NCBI GenBank assembly: GCA_913043275.1
Contig: CAJWLL010000006.1
Location: forward strand, 1 to 64,000
DNA: 64,000 nucleotides
Reading direction: 5' to 3'
Origin: an uncultured Flavobacteriaceae bacterium
GTDB lineage: Bacteria > Bacteroidota > Bacteroidia > Flavobacteriales > Flavobacteriaceae
The notes beneath the pieces are model-generated. The model ran no database searches, had not been told where the DNA came from, and saw only the letters and a program-made list of their open reading frames with translations. Numbering within the stretch: position 1 is the stretch's first letter; the number at the start of each line of letters is the position of its first letter. The position numbers and the translations under genes are program-made. This document shows positions 1 through 8,709 of the stretch, one piece after another.

Positions 1-52
1 CAGGGACACAAGGATTTTCAGTCCTTTGCTCTACCAACTGAGCTAAGGTACC
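1..52 (-). tRNA. tRNA-Phe (GAA), 3' part cut by window start
   Basis: The reverse complement begins GGTACCT, then TA, a D-arm (GCTC...GAGC), and an anticodon stem AAGGA/TCCTT enclosing CTGAAAA, which gives anticodon GAA (phenylalanine). The variable region and the start of the T-arm follow, and the gene then leaves the window. Only about 52 of the expected ~73 bases are present. It is transcribed away from coaX, and a good Bacteroidota-type promoter lies just upstream of it. Confidence 0.93.
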
Positions 53-65
53 CTTTGAAAGTGTG

Positions 66-97
66 CAAATATAAAATCCTTTTTCATCCCTCCCAAA
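66..97 (-). promoter_or_regulatory. Bacteroidota sigma-A type promoter for tRNA-Phe
   Basis: On the minus strand there is TTTG, 20 bases, then TATATTTG, which fits the -33 TTTG / -7 TAnnTTTG consensus of Bacteroidota. The -7 box ends 14 bases before the first base of the tRNA, a reasonable distance for a short 5' leader. Confidence 0.7.
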
Positions 98-148
98 GGA
101 TTTACTCTAAAAATCTTTGATTACTTTTAGCAACTAATTGATTGTGAA

Positions 149-877
149 TTGTATCTGATTGTTGATCTCGGAAATACACTAGCCAAATTTTTCTTGTACA
201 TTAAGGGTAAGTGCGTTATGGAGAAAAGGGTTGATTTGTCAAAGTTTAACGAAATGGTGGAATCTCTGATTTCAAACCATCCGGACATTGAGGGTTTGAT
301 TTACAGTGATGTAAGTAATCAAATAGGTGGTTTTTTCGAAAAATTATCTACTCAATTCCCTGTAATTGCTGTTCATTCCGAGATGCGATTGCCTTTTGAT
401 AACACATACGAAAGCCCCAACAGCATGGGATCAGATCGAATTGTTCTGGTTTCGGCTGCTTCTATAAGTCACCCTAATACCAACGTATTAATTATCGATT
501 TGGGCACTTGTATTACTTATGATTTTTTGGATTCAGATAGTAGATACAGAGGAGGGGCCATATCCCCCGGTTTTGAAATGAGATATAAATCAATGCATCA
601 CTTCACAGAAAATCTCCCTCTTTTGGAGTCCAAAAAGACAGAAAATCCTACCGGAAAAAACACTGAGCAGGCGATTCATGCGGGTGTTTATTTTGGAATA
701 CTGGACGAAATTAATGCAAGAATTGAATACTATGAACACAAATATGATTCTTTAAAGGTTATTTTAACAGGTGGAGACGCCAATAAGTTGCCTAAAACTT
801 TAAAAAATAGGATATTTGCCAATTCAAATTTTATGGCAGAAGGAATGCTCCATTTGCTAAAATTGAATTTTAACTGA
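149..877 (+). CDS. coaX: Type III pantothenate kinase
   Basis: This enzyme phosphorylates pantothenate in the first step of coenzyme A synthesis, in the cytoplasm. The N-terminus VDLGNTLAKF (residues 5-14) is the ATP/phosphate-binding motif of type III kinases. The GSDR motif (94-97) of the pantothenate site and a second phosphate motif DLGTCITYDF (117-126) follow, then GGAISPG (135-141). At 242 residues it has normal family length. The start is TTG: the conserved N-terminal strand begins at this codon, leaving no room for a downstream ATG. Its TGA stop shares one base with the next ATG (TGATG), so it heads an operon with the outer-membrane gene behind it. The upstream 148 bases hold only the divergent tRNA-Phe. 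Confidence 0.93.
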   Translation: MYLIVDLGNTLAKFFLYIKGKCVMEKRVDLSKFNEMVESLISNHPDIEGLIYSDVSNQIGGFFEKLSTQFPVIAVHSEMRLPFDNTYESPNSMGSDRIVLVSAASISHPNTNVLIIDLGTCITYDFLDSDSRYRGGAISPGFEMRYKSMHHFTENLPLLESKKTENPTGKNTEQAIHAGVYFGILDEINARIEYYEHKYDSLKVILTGGDANKLPKTLKNRIFANSNFMAEGMLHLLKLNFN

Positions 878-2139
878 TGATTAGGAATACATTGAAGCTT
901 TTTGTAATGCTAGCGGGTTCTTTTATTTTTTCCCAATCCAGTACCAATTCACCTTATTCATATGCAGGCTTGGGCGAGCAAAATTTTAGCGGGACTCATG
1001 TAAATCGTTTTATGGGTGGGCTCGAAATTTACAACGATTCGATTCACGCTAACCTTTCCAATCCTAGTTCATATGCAAAACTTAAACTTACTAATTACAA
1101 CTTGGGCTTGAACTATAGGATTAATAATATGATAGGTGCCAATGAGACTAAAAGCATCTCATCTGCAGGTTTAGATTATATTGGAGTAGCTCTTCCAACC
1201 AAGCATTTTGGTTTTGGTTTTGGAATAATTCCTTTTACCTCAGTGGGATACAAGCTATCTTATTTAGAAAATGAAAACGAGGATGACGAAATCTTAAATC
1301 TTTTTCAAGGAGAGGGGGGGGTCAATAAAGTTTTTTTTTCTGTTGGGTTTAATGCTTTAAAGTATTTCAGTTTTGGAGTTACTTTAAATTACAATTTTGG
1401 GCAGATTATCTATGAAACCGCAAGGTTTCAAGATCAAGTTACTTTAGGAACCGTTTTGGAGAATAAATCGAGTGTATCTGGACTAGATCTAAAAATTTCT
1501 TCTCATATGGAAATTCCAGTTTTGGAAGACTTGGAGCTTCAAGTCATGCTTTCCTATGCCCCTCAAGTGAATTTGACATCGACTAACTCCAGATTCTTCA
1601 ACACACGCCCTTATTCAGGAACTTCCAATTTTGGGTCTAATGTAGAAATTGATTTGATTGATTTTGGTTTAAACAAAACAAACATCAGGATACCCCATAT
1701 CATTTCTTTTGGATTGGGAGTTGGTGAAGAACGAAAATGGTTTACTGGAGCTCAATATACAATGAATGCCATGGGAAATTTCAGTCATAAATTTCTAAGC
1801 CTTGCTAATGTTGACTATCAAAATGCATATCAATTTTCATTAGGAGGGTTTTATATTCCCGATTATAGCTCTATTACCAGTTACTGGAAAAGGATTGTCT
1901 TTAGGATGGGTTTTAGACATGAGCTTACTGGCATTGTTGTGAATAATTTTGGATTAAAGGAAAGTGGTATTAATTTTGGAATTGGTTTACCTTTAGCAGG
2001 CTTTTCCAATACCAATATTGGATTTGAGTATGGAAGTAGAGGTGGCGTTGATGATAACTTGTTTAAAGAAAATTTTTGGTCATTTAGGGTTGGTTTTTCC
2101 CTAAATGACAAATGGTTTATAAAAAGGAAATTTAATTAA
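877..2139 (+). CDS. Putative outer-membrane beta-barrel protein (FadL/OMPP1-like)
   Basis: A 420-residue protein with an N-terminal signal peptide (MIRNTLKLFVMLAGSFIFSQ), followed by SPYSYAGLGEQ and alternating amphipathic strands rich in Gly and aromatic residues to the C-terminus. Phrases such as HFGFGFGIIPFTSVGY and FWSFRVGFSLNDKWF look like beta-barrel strands. It resembles the barrel proteins that commonly follow coaX in Flavobacteriia. The substrate is unknown; a FadL-like hydrophobic-compound channel is only a structural analogy. It overlaps coaX by one base and is followed closely by a TPR protein and lptC, which suggests an envelope role. No plug domain or TonB box is seen, so it is not a TonB-dependent receptor. 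Confidence 0.75.
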   Translation: MIRNTLKLFVMLAGSFIFSQSSTNSPYSYAGLGEQNFSGTHVNRFMGGLEIYNDSIHANLSNPSSYAKLKLTNYNLGLNYRINNMIGANETKSISSAGLDYIGVALPTKHFGFGFGIIPFTSVGYKLSYLENENEDDEILNLFQGEGGVNKVFFSVGFNALKYFSFGVTLNYNFGQIIYETARFQDQVTLGTVLENKSSVSGLDLKISSHMEIPVLEDLELQVMLSYAPQVNLTSTNSRFFNTRPYSGTSNFGSNVEIDLIDFGLNKTNIRIPHIISFGLGVGEERKWFTGAQYTMNAMGNFSHKFLSLANVDYQNAYQFSLGGFYIPDYSSITSYWKRIVFRMGFRHELTGIVVNNFGLKESGINFGIGLPLAGFSNTNIGFEYGSRGGVDDNLFKENFWSFRVGFSLNDKWFIKRKFN

Positions 2140-2149
2140 ATTGGATGTG

Positions 2150-3538
2150 ATGAAATTTTATAAAATATTTGTTTTTTGGATGTGGGTGATCATGATTTCC
2201 CCACTTGCAGCTCAAAACAACGAAGAGTGTATGCAAAATTTATCAATTTTTGCTGAGTACGCTAAGGTTAAGAACTACGCCGAGGCCTACGGGCCTTGGA
2301 TGAGTGTAAGGAAAGAATGCCCTTCGCTTAATGTTGCGATTTTTTCCTATGGAGAGCGTATGATAAAAGATAGAATAAAAAAAGGAACATACGAGACACT
2401 TGATGCTGAAACAGGAGATTTGATTAAGCTTTATGATGAATGGCTTGAAAACTTTTCCACCAAGAAGAATGTTAGCGTAAAAGGAGATATTATAAGCAGT
2501 AAAGCCCAAGCCATGTTGGATTACAAAACCGCTGATAAAATGGAGGTTTACAAAACTTTTGATTTGGCCTATCAGACTGATTCCAAAAGCTTTAACAAAC
2601 CTAAAGAACTCTACAATTATTTTAAAACACTTTACGACTTATATAAAGAGGGGACTAACGGGGTGTCAATGGAACAATTGTTTAATAAATACGAAGAGGT
2701 TTCTGAAAAATTTGAATTAGAATCAACTAACCTTGCCAAAAAACTGGATGTAATCTTAAAGAAACAAGAGGATGGTATACCCTTGAATAGTCGTGAAGTA
2801 AAAAGCAAAAGGGTTTATGACAGCTATAGTAAAGCAATGGGGACTTTTCTTTCCAATTTAGATGTCATTATTTATAAAGAGGCGACTTGTGTCAATTTGG
2901 TTCCCCTGTTTAAAAAGAACTTTGAGGAGTTTAAAACCGATGCTGTTTGGATGAAACGAGCTGTCAACAGAATGGATAAAAATGAATGCTCAGATGACCC
3001 CTTTTTTGTCACCCTTGTTGAAGCTATGCATACACTAGATCCCTCTGCTGATTCTGCTTACTATTTGGGCATTTTGAAAGACAAAACAGGTGATACCAAA
3101 GGGGCTTTAGAATATTATGAAGAGTCTATATCTCTTCATACAGACCCTTATAAAAAAGCCAAAATTCTATACAAGATTGCTGTTAAGTCTAAGAATGCTG
3201 GTAGAAAATCTTCTGCACGCAGTTATGCTAGAAAAGCGCTGAGATTTCAACCCTCAATGGGCAGGGCCTATTTGATGATTTCAAACCTCTATGCTGGAAG
3301 TGCAAATGAATGTGGGGAAACTCAATTCAACAAGCGAGCGGTTTATTGGTTGGCGGCACAAATGGCATACAAAGCAGGTAAAGTAGATGCCTCGATCAAA
3401 AAACTGGCCTTGAAAACAGCCAGAAGCTATGAAGGTAGAGCGCCTTCTAAAACCGAAATTTTTACCGAGGGAAATCAAGGTGCTTCCATAAAATTCGATT
3501 GTTGGATCAAAAGCAGTGTGAAAGTTCCCGAACTATAG
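2150..3538 (+). CDS. Exported tetratricopeptide-repeat protein
   Basis: The track opens at TTG 2141, but the ATG at 2150 (MKFYKIFVFWMWVIMISPLAAQ) gives a clean signal peptide and is preferred, so the protein is about 462 residues. After the signal peptide come helical repeats. The clearest TPR-like units lie in the C-terminal third (ADSAYYLGILKDKTGDTKGALEYYEESISL, then KKAKILYKIAVKSKNAGRKSSARSYARKAL). The N-terminal half is charged and helical without a recognised domain. It is probably periplasmic or attached to the outer membrane. Its stop codon directly abuts the lptC start, and the gene upstream encodes an outer-membrane barrel, so a scaffold role in envelope assembly is plausible but unproven. 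Confidence 0.75.
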   Translation: MKFYKIFVFWMWVIMISPLAAQNNEECMQNLSIFAEYAKVKNYAEAYGPWMSVRKECPSLNVAIFSYGERMIKDRIKKGTYETLDAETGDLIKLYDEWLENFSTKKNVSVKGDIISSKAQAMLDYKTADKMEVYKTFDLAYQTDSKSFNKPKELYNYFKTLYDLYKEGTNGVSMEQLFNKYEEVSEKFELESTNLAKKLDVILKKQEDGIPLNSREVKSKRVYDSYSKAMGTFLSNLDVIIYKEATCVNLVPLFKKNFEEFKTDAVWMKRAVNRMDKNECSDDPFFVTLVEAMHTLDPSADSAYYLGILKDKTGDTKGALEYYEESISLHTDPYKKAKILYKIAVKSKNAGRKSSARSYARKALRFQPSMGRAYLMISNLYAGSANECGETQFNKRAVYWLAAQMAYKAGKVDASIKKLALKTARSYEGRAPSKTEIFTEGNQGASIKFDCWIKSSVKVPEL

Positions 3539-4126
3539 ATGCGACTCTCTATTCTTAAAATTTTAAAGAAAAGATTTTTAGTTTTTGCTGTTGCCTTATT
3601 TTTTTCTTGTGATTACGGTGCCTCAACTCTCAATCAAATCAATCGGTTCAAAGAGAATCCCGTGGGTACTGCCTATGATATCCGTATGACTTATACAGAC
3701 TCTACAGTGATAAAGGCCATTTTGACAGCTCCTATAAACTTAGATTACACGCACTTAAGTTTCAAGTACTCCGAATTTCCTGAGGGGCTGAAAATTATAT
3801 TTTACAACAATAAAAACGAGGAAAATACTTTAGTAGCTGATTATGGCATACTTTACAATCAGACCAAAATAATAGATCTTAAAGGCAATGTAGTACTTTT
3901 TTCAGATGATGGCTCTCGGCTAGAGACTGATCAGATGTATTGGGATTCCGAGAATGAGTGGCTTTTTACTGAGCAACCTTTTACTTTTAAAAATGTGAAT
4001 TACGATATGGCTGCGATACGATTGGATACCAACAAAGAATTTAGTAAATTTCAAACAGGAAAACTAACCGGTACTATGTTAGTGAAAGAACAAAAAGATT
4101 CCTTAATTGTCGATGAAAAGTTATAA
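3539..4126 (+). CDS. lptC: LPS export ABC transporter periplasmic protein LptC
   Basis: A 195-residue protein with a basic N-terminus, a hydrophobic stretch (FLVFAVALFFSC) and a lipobox-like Cys, followed by an OstA/LptC-type beta-jellyroll (VADYGILYNQTKIIDLKGNVVLFSDDGSRLETDQMYWD). The pattern 'structure remembered as unmodified state, then element written with a target' is typical of LptC/LptA domains. LptC links the inner-membrane LptBFG ATPase to LptA and passes lipopolysaccharide across the periplasm. The start abuts the TPR stop, and the 3' end overlaps the next small gene by 14 bases. In Bacteroidota LptC is often predicted to be a lipoprotein, as here. Confidence 0.85.
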   Translation: MRLSILKILKKRFLVFAVALFFSCDYGASTLNQINRFKENPVGTAYDIRMTYTDSTVIKAILTAPINLDYTHLSFKYSEFPEGLKIIFYNNKNEENTLVADYGILYNQTKIIDLKGNVVLFSDDGSRLETDQMYWDSENEWLFTEQPFTFKNVNYDMAAIRLDTNKEFSKFQTGKLTGTMLVKEQKDSLIVDEKL

Positions 4127-4310
4127 AATTTCTGAAATCTTATATTGGGTAATTGCTTTAATAGCTTCCTATGAAACTTATAATCAATGGAACAGTAACC
4201 GACAAAAGGCTTATATTTTTACAGGATTTGCACTTCTTTCAGTTTTTATGTCACTCTTTAGAAGATATTACCGAATAAAGTTTAAGAAAAGGGGGAATTC
4301 CTCTCAATGA
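4113..4310 (+). CDS. Small two-helix membrane protein, function unknown
   Basis: The track starts at TTG 4107, but ATG 4113 (MKSYKISEILYW) is the better start, giving 65 residues. It has two predicted membrane helices (ISEILYWVIALIASYETY and AYIFTGFALLSVFMSLF) and ends in a strongly basic tail (RRYYRIKFKKRG). This topology puts the positive C-terminus in the cytoplasm. It overlaps lptC by 14 bases and the CNNM gene by ATGA, so translation is probably coupled. I do not recognise a domain. Similar short proteins occur at this position in other Flavobacteriia, which supports it being a real gene. Confidence 0.7.
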   Translation: MKSYKISEILYWVIALIASYETYNQWNSNRQKAYIFTGFALLSVFMSLFRRYYRIKFKKRGNSSQ

Positions 4311-5581
4311 TTATTTCTGACCTTGTCATTATTATTTGTCTGATTCTTTCAGCCTTTTTTTCTGGGATGGAAATTGCCTTTATTTCCGCTAACAAGATTT
4401 ATTTAGAAATTGAAAAGCAGCAGACTGGTATTAATGCTAAGTTTTTAAACTTTATCACCAAAAACCCATCTAGATTCATTGCCTCCATGTTGGTAGGTAA
4501 TAACATATCATTGGTCATTTATGGAATATTTATGGGTGATCGTATTTTACAATTGTTTTTTCCTAATACCCTCTTAGGTGGTGTAATTAGCATTCGAATT
4601 GTTTTTATTCAAACTGTCATCTCTACCATCATAATTTTGCTTACCGCAGAGTTTCTTCCCAAAGTTTTTTTCCAACAATTTTCTAATGTGTTAATGAAGG
4701 TCTTTGCCTTTCCCACAGCGTGCTTCTATGCTTTATTTTCCCCAGTAACTTCTATGATTATCAAGTTATCAGACTTTATTTTGATAAATTTTCTAAAGAC
4801 TAAAGGTGATCGGGTTCAATTGACTTTTTCGAAAATGGAGTTGGGTAATTATATAGAGGAACAACTGGAGTCTACTAAAGACATTGACAGCGTAGACAGT
4901 GAGATAAAGATTTTCCAAAATGCACTGGAATTTTCAGAGGTAAAAGTGCGAGAGGCAATGGTTCCCAGAACAGAAATTGTTGCCACTGAAATTATGGCGT
5001 CTTTATCCGAAATTAAAAAACTTTTTACCTCCAGTGGTTTGTCAAAAATCCCCGTTTTTGAAAATTCTATTGATAATATTTTGGGTTATATCCACGCCTT
5101 TGAGATGTTAAAAAAACCGATGGATCTCAAAAAAATATTACTTCCAGTGGCTTATGTTCCCGAGACCATGAAAATCAGTGAAGTTCTTAAATTATTGACT
5201 AAACGACATAAGAGTATTGCAGTGGTATTAGATGAGTATGGCGGAACTTCTGGAATTATTACAGTCGAAGATATCATCGAGGAACTCTTTGGTGAAATTG
5301 AAGATGAACATGATCATATTGCCCTTTTCGAAAAACAAATTGATGATAACTTGTTTGAGTTTTCTGCTCGATTGGAGGTAGACTACATTAATCAAAACTA
5401 TGACATCAACCTTCCTGAAAAAGAATTTTATGAGACGCTGGGTGGATTGATAGTGTATTTGAAGGAGGAAATTCCGGCTAAAGGAACGCTGATTAAAATT
5501 GAAAACTACGAGTTTGAAATCAAAGAAGTATCCTCAACTAAAATTGAAAGAGTAATCCTTAGAGTCAATTGTGATCAGTAA
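4307..5581 (+). CDS. CNNM/DUF21-CBS-CorC_HlyC membrane protein (hemolysin-C family)
   Basis: A 424-residue protein of the CorB/CNNM family (often labelled hemolysin), related to magnesium/cobalt efflux proteins and to GldE. Residues 1-190 form the DUF21/CNNM membrane domain with several helices (LVIIICLILSAFFSGMEIAFISANK; IIILLTAEFLPKVFFQQF). Two CBS repeats follow (about 205-330; VREAMVPRTEIVAT, ITVEDIIEELFGEIEDEHD), then a CorC_HlyC domain (about 345-420) with GFLxxxLGG-like ETLGGLIVYL. It overlaps the small membrane gene by four bases. GldE is a close relative, but gldE usually lies near gldD and ssb, so I do not call it gldE. A divalent-cation transport or sensing role is inferred from the family. 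Confidence 0.85.
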   Translation: MIISDLVIIICLILSAFFSGMEIAFISANKIYLEIEKQQTGINAKFLNFITKNPSRFIASMLVGNNISLVIYGIFMGDRILQLFFPNTLLGGVISIRIVFIQTVISTIIILLTAEFLPKVFFQQFSNVLMKVFAFPTACFYALFSPVTSMIIKLSDFILINFLKTKGDRVQLTFSKMELGNYIEEQLESTKDIDSVDSEIKIFQNALEFSEVKVREAMVPRTEIVATEIMASLSEIKKLFTSSGLSKIPVFENSIDNILGYIHAFEMLKKPMDLKKILLPVAYVPETMKISEVLKLLTKRHKSIAVVLDEYGGTSGIITVEDIIEELFGEIEDEHDHIALFEKQIDDNLFEFSARLEVDYINQNYDINLPEKEFYETLGGLIVYLKEEIPAKGTLIKIENYEFEIKEVSSTKIERVILRVNCDQ

Positions 5582-5700
5582 AGGTTTTATACCCTGTCAA
5601 GTACAGCAAATTAGCCATTTCCACTCTATAAATAACAAAGCGATTCTTTTTTATAATCGAAAAGGAAATCGTATTTTCACATCCGAATCAAAAAAATGAT

Positions 5701-7809
5701 ATGGCAGTATTAGGTCAAATTAGACAGCGTTCAGTATTTCTTATTCTAGTGATAGGTATGGCATTGTTTGCCTTCGTGATTTCTGGGGTTTTTGACGGGA
5801 ATTCCGCAGCTAGTAATCCCAATGACCCAATAGCAGTTATCAATGATGAAGAGATTGAACTGATTTTCTATAGACAATTGGTTGAGAATACCGAGAGAAA
5901 CTATAATTTTTCAACCATGCAGGCGGTAAATTCGGTTTGGGATCAATTGGTAAGAGCGACCATTTTCAGACAGGAATTCGAACGTTTGGGAATTGACGCA
6001 GGGAAAGAACAGATAGAAATGATTTTGACACAGGATCAGAGAATTTTGGAAGACCCTAGGTTTAGAAATGAGACAGGGTTTTTTGATTTTGGAATTTTCA
6101 CGGATTACATCAACCAGTTGCGGGTTCAAAATCCAGAGGCTTATAACAACTGGAAAATACAGGAGGAGAATATTGTCGGAATGGCTAAAGAAAACATTTA
6201 TTACGGCTTGATTAAATCCAGTAGCGGATTTACGGAATTAGAAGGTAAAAATGCCTACCACAGTCAAAACGACAAGGTCAACCTCAAGTTTGTCAGGGTT
6301 CCTTATGAGGAGGTTCATGATACGCTTTTTAAAATATCAGATGCCGAAATCAAGAAATATATCAAAAAATCAAATAAGAATTATGAGACTGAAATGAGCA
6401 GAAGTGTTCGTTATGTAACTTTCCCTGAAGTTGCATCAGAGGCTGACGAAAATCAAATAAGATCGGATTTGGAAAAACTTAAAACCCAAAGGGTAGATTA
6501 TAATGACGTGTCGAAGTTGGCTGATACGATTGATGGCTTGGCCACCACCGAAAATATAACGGATTTTATTGAGGAGTATTCCGAAACTCCTTTCGACTCT
6601 ATATACAGAACCAAAGGAAATTTATCCAATGAATATGCAGATATTCTCTTTGGCCTTAATCCAGGGGATGTTTTTGGACCCTACAAGGATCGCAATCAAT
6701 TGAAAATCTCTCGTTTTTTGGATCGAAAAAAAGGTGGTGCGATTAAAGCAAGTCATATCTTGGTTGCTTTTGAAGGAGCTACAAGAGCCAATCCTGATGT
6801 TACAAGAAGTAGTGAGGAAGCCAAAAAAATGGCTCAAGACTTGTATCGTAAAGTGCGAAGAAATCCCAATGATTTTTCCCAACTGGCTTCCGAAAACTCT
6901 GATGGTCCTTCAAAGAACCAAGGGGGAGATTTAGGTTTTTTCCAAGAAGGTATGATGACCGAAAAGTTTTTTGATTTCTGCGACCGTTCCAAAGTCGGAC
7001 AAATTGGGTTAGTGGAAACCGAGTTTGGTTTTCATATCATCAAAGTCACTGACAAGGAAGATGTGGTCTTAACAGCCGATATTGTGAAAGAGATTGTTCC
7101 CTCAGTGGAAACTTCCAATGAAGTTTTTCAAAAAACAACCCAGTTCGAGATGGAAAGTATTAAAACCGAACAGCTGGATACGGTTGCCAATAATTATGAC
7201 GTTAAGTTTGTTCAAAAAGTTAATCTTTTGGATGAAAATCTTCCCGATTTAACACGCCAAAGGAACTTGGTTCAGTGGTTGTTTAATAAAGAGACTAGGA
7301 TGGGAGATATCAAAAGATTTAGTATGACAAATGGCGGCTATGTAGTAGCCCAATTGTCTGGGATTACTCCCAAAGGATCTGTAAATATTGAGTCTGCCAG
7401 GTTTGAAGTTGTCCAAGAGATGTTAAAGGAGAAGAAGTCAGCTCATTTGTTAAAAAAATATGCCGATAAAAAATCTTTAGACTCCTTGGCTAGTGCTACC
7501 GATAAAGAAATTGAAACCGCTTCAGCAGTAACCCAAGAAAATACAGTTTTGCCCGGTGCGGGAACCGAACCCTATGTTATTGGAACTGCTTTTGCATTGG
7601 AACTTAATCAAGCTTCGGCCTTGATCAAAGGTAACAATGGAATATATATGATCGAAGTTACTTCCAAAGAAATTGCTGAAGAGATGGAGAGCTACAGGGC
7701 TTATGCCAATGCGTTGCAAAACGAGGAGAATACAATGATCAACAATTCTATTTATGAAGCGCTTCGCTCTAGCGCAAAGATTGAAGACAATCGTCAGTTG
7801 TTCTACTAG
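5701..7809 (+). CDS. PpiD/SurA-type periplasmic peptidylprolyl isomerase
   Basis: A 702-residue membrane-anchored foldase. One transmembrane helix lies near the N-terminus (about residues 11-31, SVFLILVIGMALFAFVISGVF). A SurA_N-like chaperone region follows (45-240). A parvulin PpiC domain spans about 346-451 (ASHILVAFEG, QLASENSDGPSKNQGGDLGFF, EFGFHIIKV), and there is a long C-terminal helical region. The layout matches E. coli PpiD, which helps folding of outer-membrane proteins leaving the Sec channel. It lies 119 bases after the CNNM gene and may have its own promoter. Its TAG stop overlaps the stop of the convergent GYDIA kinase gene within a CTAG tetranucleotide. The general function is firm; the clients are unknown. 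Confidence 0.9.
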   Translation: MAVLGQIRQRSVFLILVIGMALFAFVISGVFDGNSAASNPNDPIAVINDEEIELIFYRQLVENTERNYNFSTMQAVNSVWDQLVRATIFRQEFERLGIDAGKEQIEMILTQDQRILEDPRFRNETGFFDFGIFTDYINQLRVQNPEAYNNWKIQEENIVGMAKENIYYGLIKSSSGFTELEGKNAYHSQNDKVNLKFVRVPYEEVHDTLFKISDAEIKKYIKKSNKNYETEMSRSVRYVTFPEVASEADENQIRSDLEKLKTQRVDYNDVSKLADTIDGLATTENITDFIEEYSETPFDSIYRTKGNLSNEYADILFGLNPGDVFGPYKDRNQLKISRFLDRKKGGAIKASHILVAFEGATRANPDVTRSSEEAKKMAQDLYRKVRRNPNDFSQLASENSDGPSKNQGGDLGFFQEGMMTEKFFDFCDRSKVGQIGLVETEFGFHIIKVTDKEDVVLTADIVKEIVPSVETSNEVFQKTTQFEMESIKTEQLDTVANNYDVKFVQKVNLLDENLPDLTRQRNLVQWLFNKETRMGDIKRFSMTNGGYVVAQLSGITPKGSVNIESARFEVVQEMLKEKKSAHLLKKYADKKSLDSLASATDKEIETASAVTQENTVLPGAGTEPYVIGTAFALELNQASALIKGNNGIYMIEVTSKEIAEEMESYRAYANALQNEENTMINNSIYEALRSSAKIEDNRQLFY

Positions 7810-8705
7810 ATTAGTATTTGTTTATAAGTCATCACAATATCAAATCCTTTATTTTTAAAGTATTCCGGTGTGCTCTTGTTCCCTGTCGCCAAAATAAAGT
7901 CCCCTCCCCAAGCTCCCAAACTTTTGATCGCTCCCTGAAAATCGGGGAATTGCTTTTCCTTTAAAGAGATCACACCTGTAATTTTTGTGATAAAATTTTC
8001 GTGTTTGTTTAATATTTGCTCAAACTCATCCAATGTATTTACATTGATCATAGACCTTGTAAGCGCCGAGGCATAATCGATTTGCTTCTCAGTGATGTTA
8101 TGACTTTTAAACTGCCTAATGGCTTTCCTGCTACTTATCTTTTTGTTGAGATAGACAAAGTATAAGTTGGATTTGAATGGGGGGTCAAATTCACATGTTT
8201 CAATAAGAGTGCCTGTTGGGGCTTTTCGGTAGATCAGCGGACTTTTAGCGGTCGCACAGGCAATATCATATCCACTGCCCCCAAAGCTTTTTTGGAGTAG
8301 GATATAGGGATTGGTTTGAGACCACTGGGCCAGATTGGAAATCAATGTTGAGGAAGTCCCCAATCCCCATTGACGGTCAAATTCTAAGTGGGTTTTTACT
8401 CTTCCTCCTGTATCCTCTAGAAAATGATTGTTTTGAGCACGCACGGCTTTTAAGATTTGAACCAAGCGTAGAGCGATATTAAAATCATTAGTTTTTGAAA
8501 TACTAAAATCCTGTATTTCAATACAAGCAGTAAACCACAGCTGATTTTTATGGTCCCAACTTTCCCATTTTAGCGTTCTTGAATGATTGGACTTAAATTC
8601 TAGTAACTGTCCCATTTTGGAAGGTATGGCCAATGCTTCAGCACCTCTTAAAACCATATATTCTCCAGTGATTAAAAGTTTTCCGTGGCTGTAAAATTTA
8701 GTCAT
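7806..8705 (-). CDS. GYDIA family GHMP kinase (mevalonate pathway kinase)
   Basis: A 299-residue GHMP-superfamily kinase. GKLLITGEYMVL (8-19) matches the N-terminal motif of mevalonate-type kinases. WGLGTSST (113-120) is the glycine-rich ATP loop, and GSGYDIAC (143-150) carries the GYDIA signature of this Bacteroidota family. The gene starts 4 bases after the HMG-CoA reductase stop, so the pair is an operon. The neighbour implies a step in mevalonate use for isoprenoid synthesis, either mevalonate or phosphomevalonate phosphorylation. The exact substrate cannot be read from the sequence. Confidence 0.85.
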   Translation of the reverse strand: MTKFYSHGKLLITGEYMVLRGAEALAIPSKMGQLLEFKSNHSRTLKWESWDHKNQLWFTACIEIQDFSISKTNDFNIALRLVQILKAVRAQNNHFLEDTGGRVKTHLEFDRQWGLGTSSTLISNLAQWSQTNPYILLQKSFGGSGYDIACATAKSPLIYRKAPTGTLIETCEFDPPFKSNLYFVYLNKKISSRKAIRQFKSHNITEKQIDYASALTRSMINVNTLDEFEQILNKHENFITKITGVISLKEKQFPDFQGAIKSLGAWGGDFILATGNKSTPEYFKNKGFDIVMTYKQILI

Positions 8706-8709
8706 TAGA

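Noticed and set aside
4307-5581. CNNM/CBS protein called GldE
   Set aside because: The family is the same, but the context is lptC and not gldD/ssb, so a gliding role cannot be claimed.
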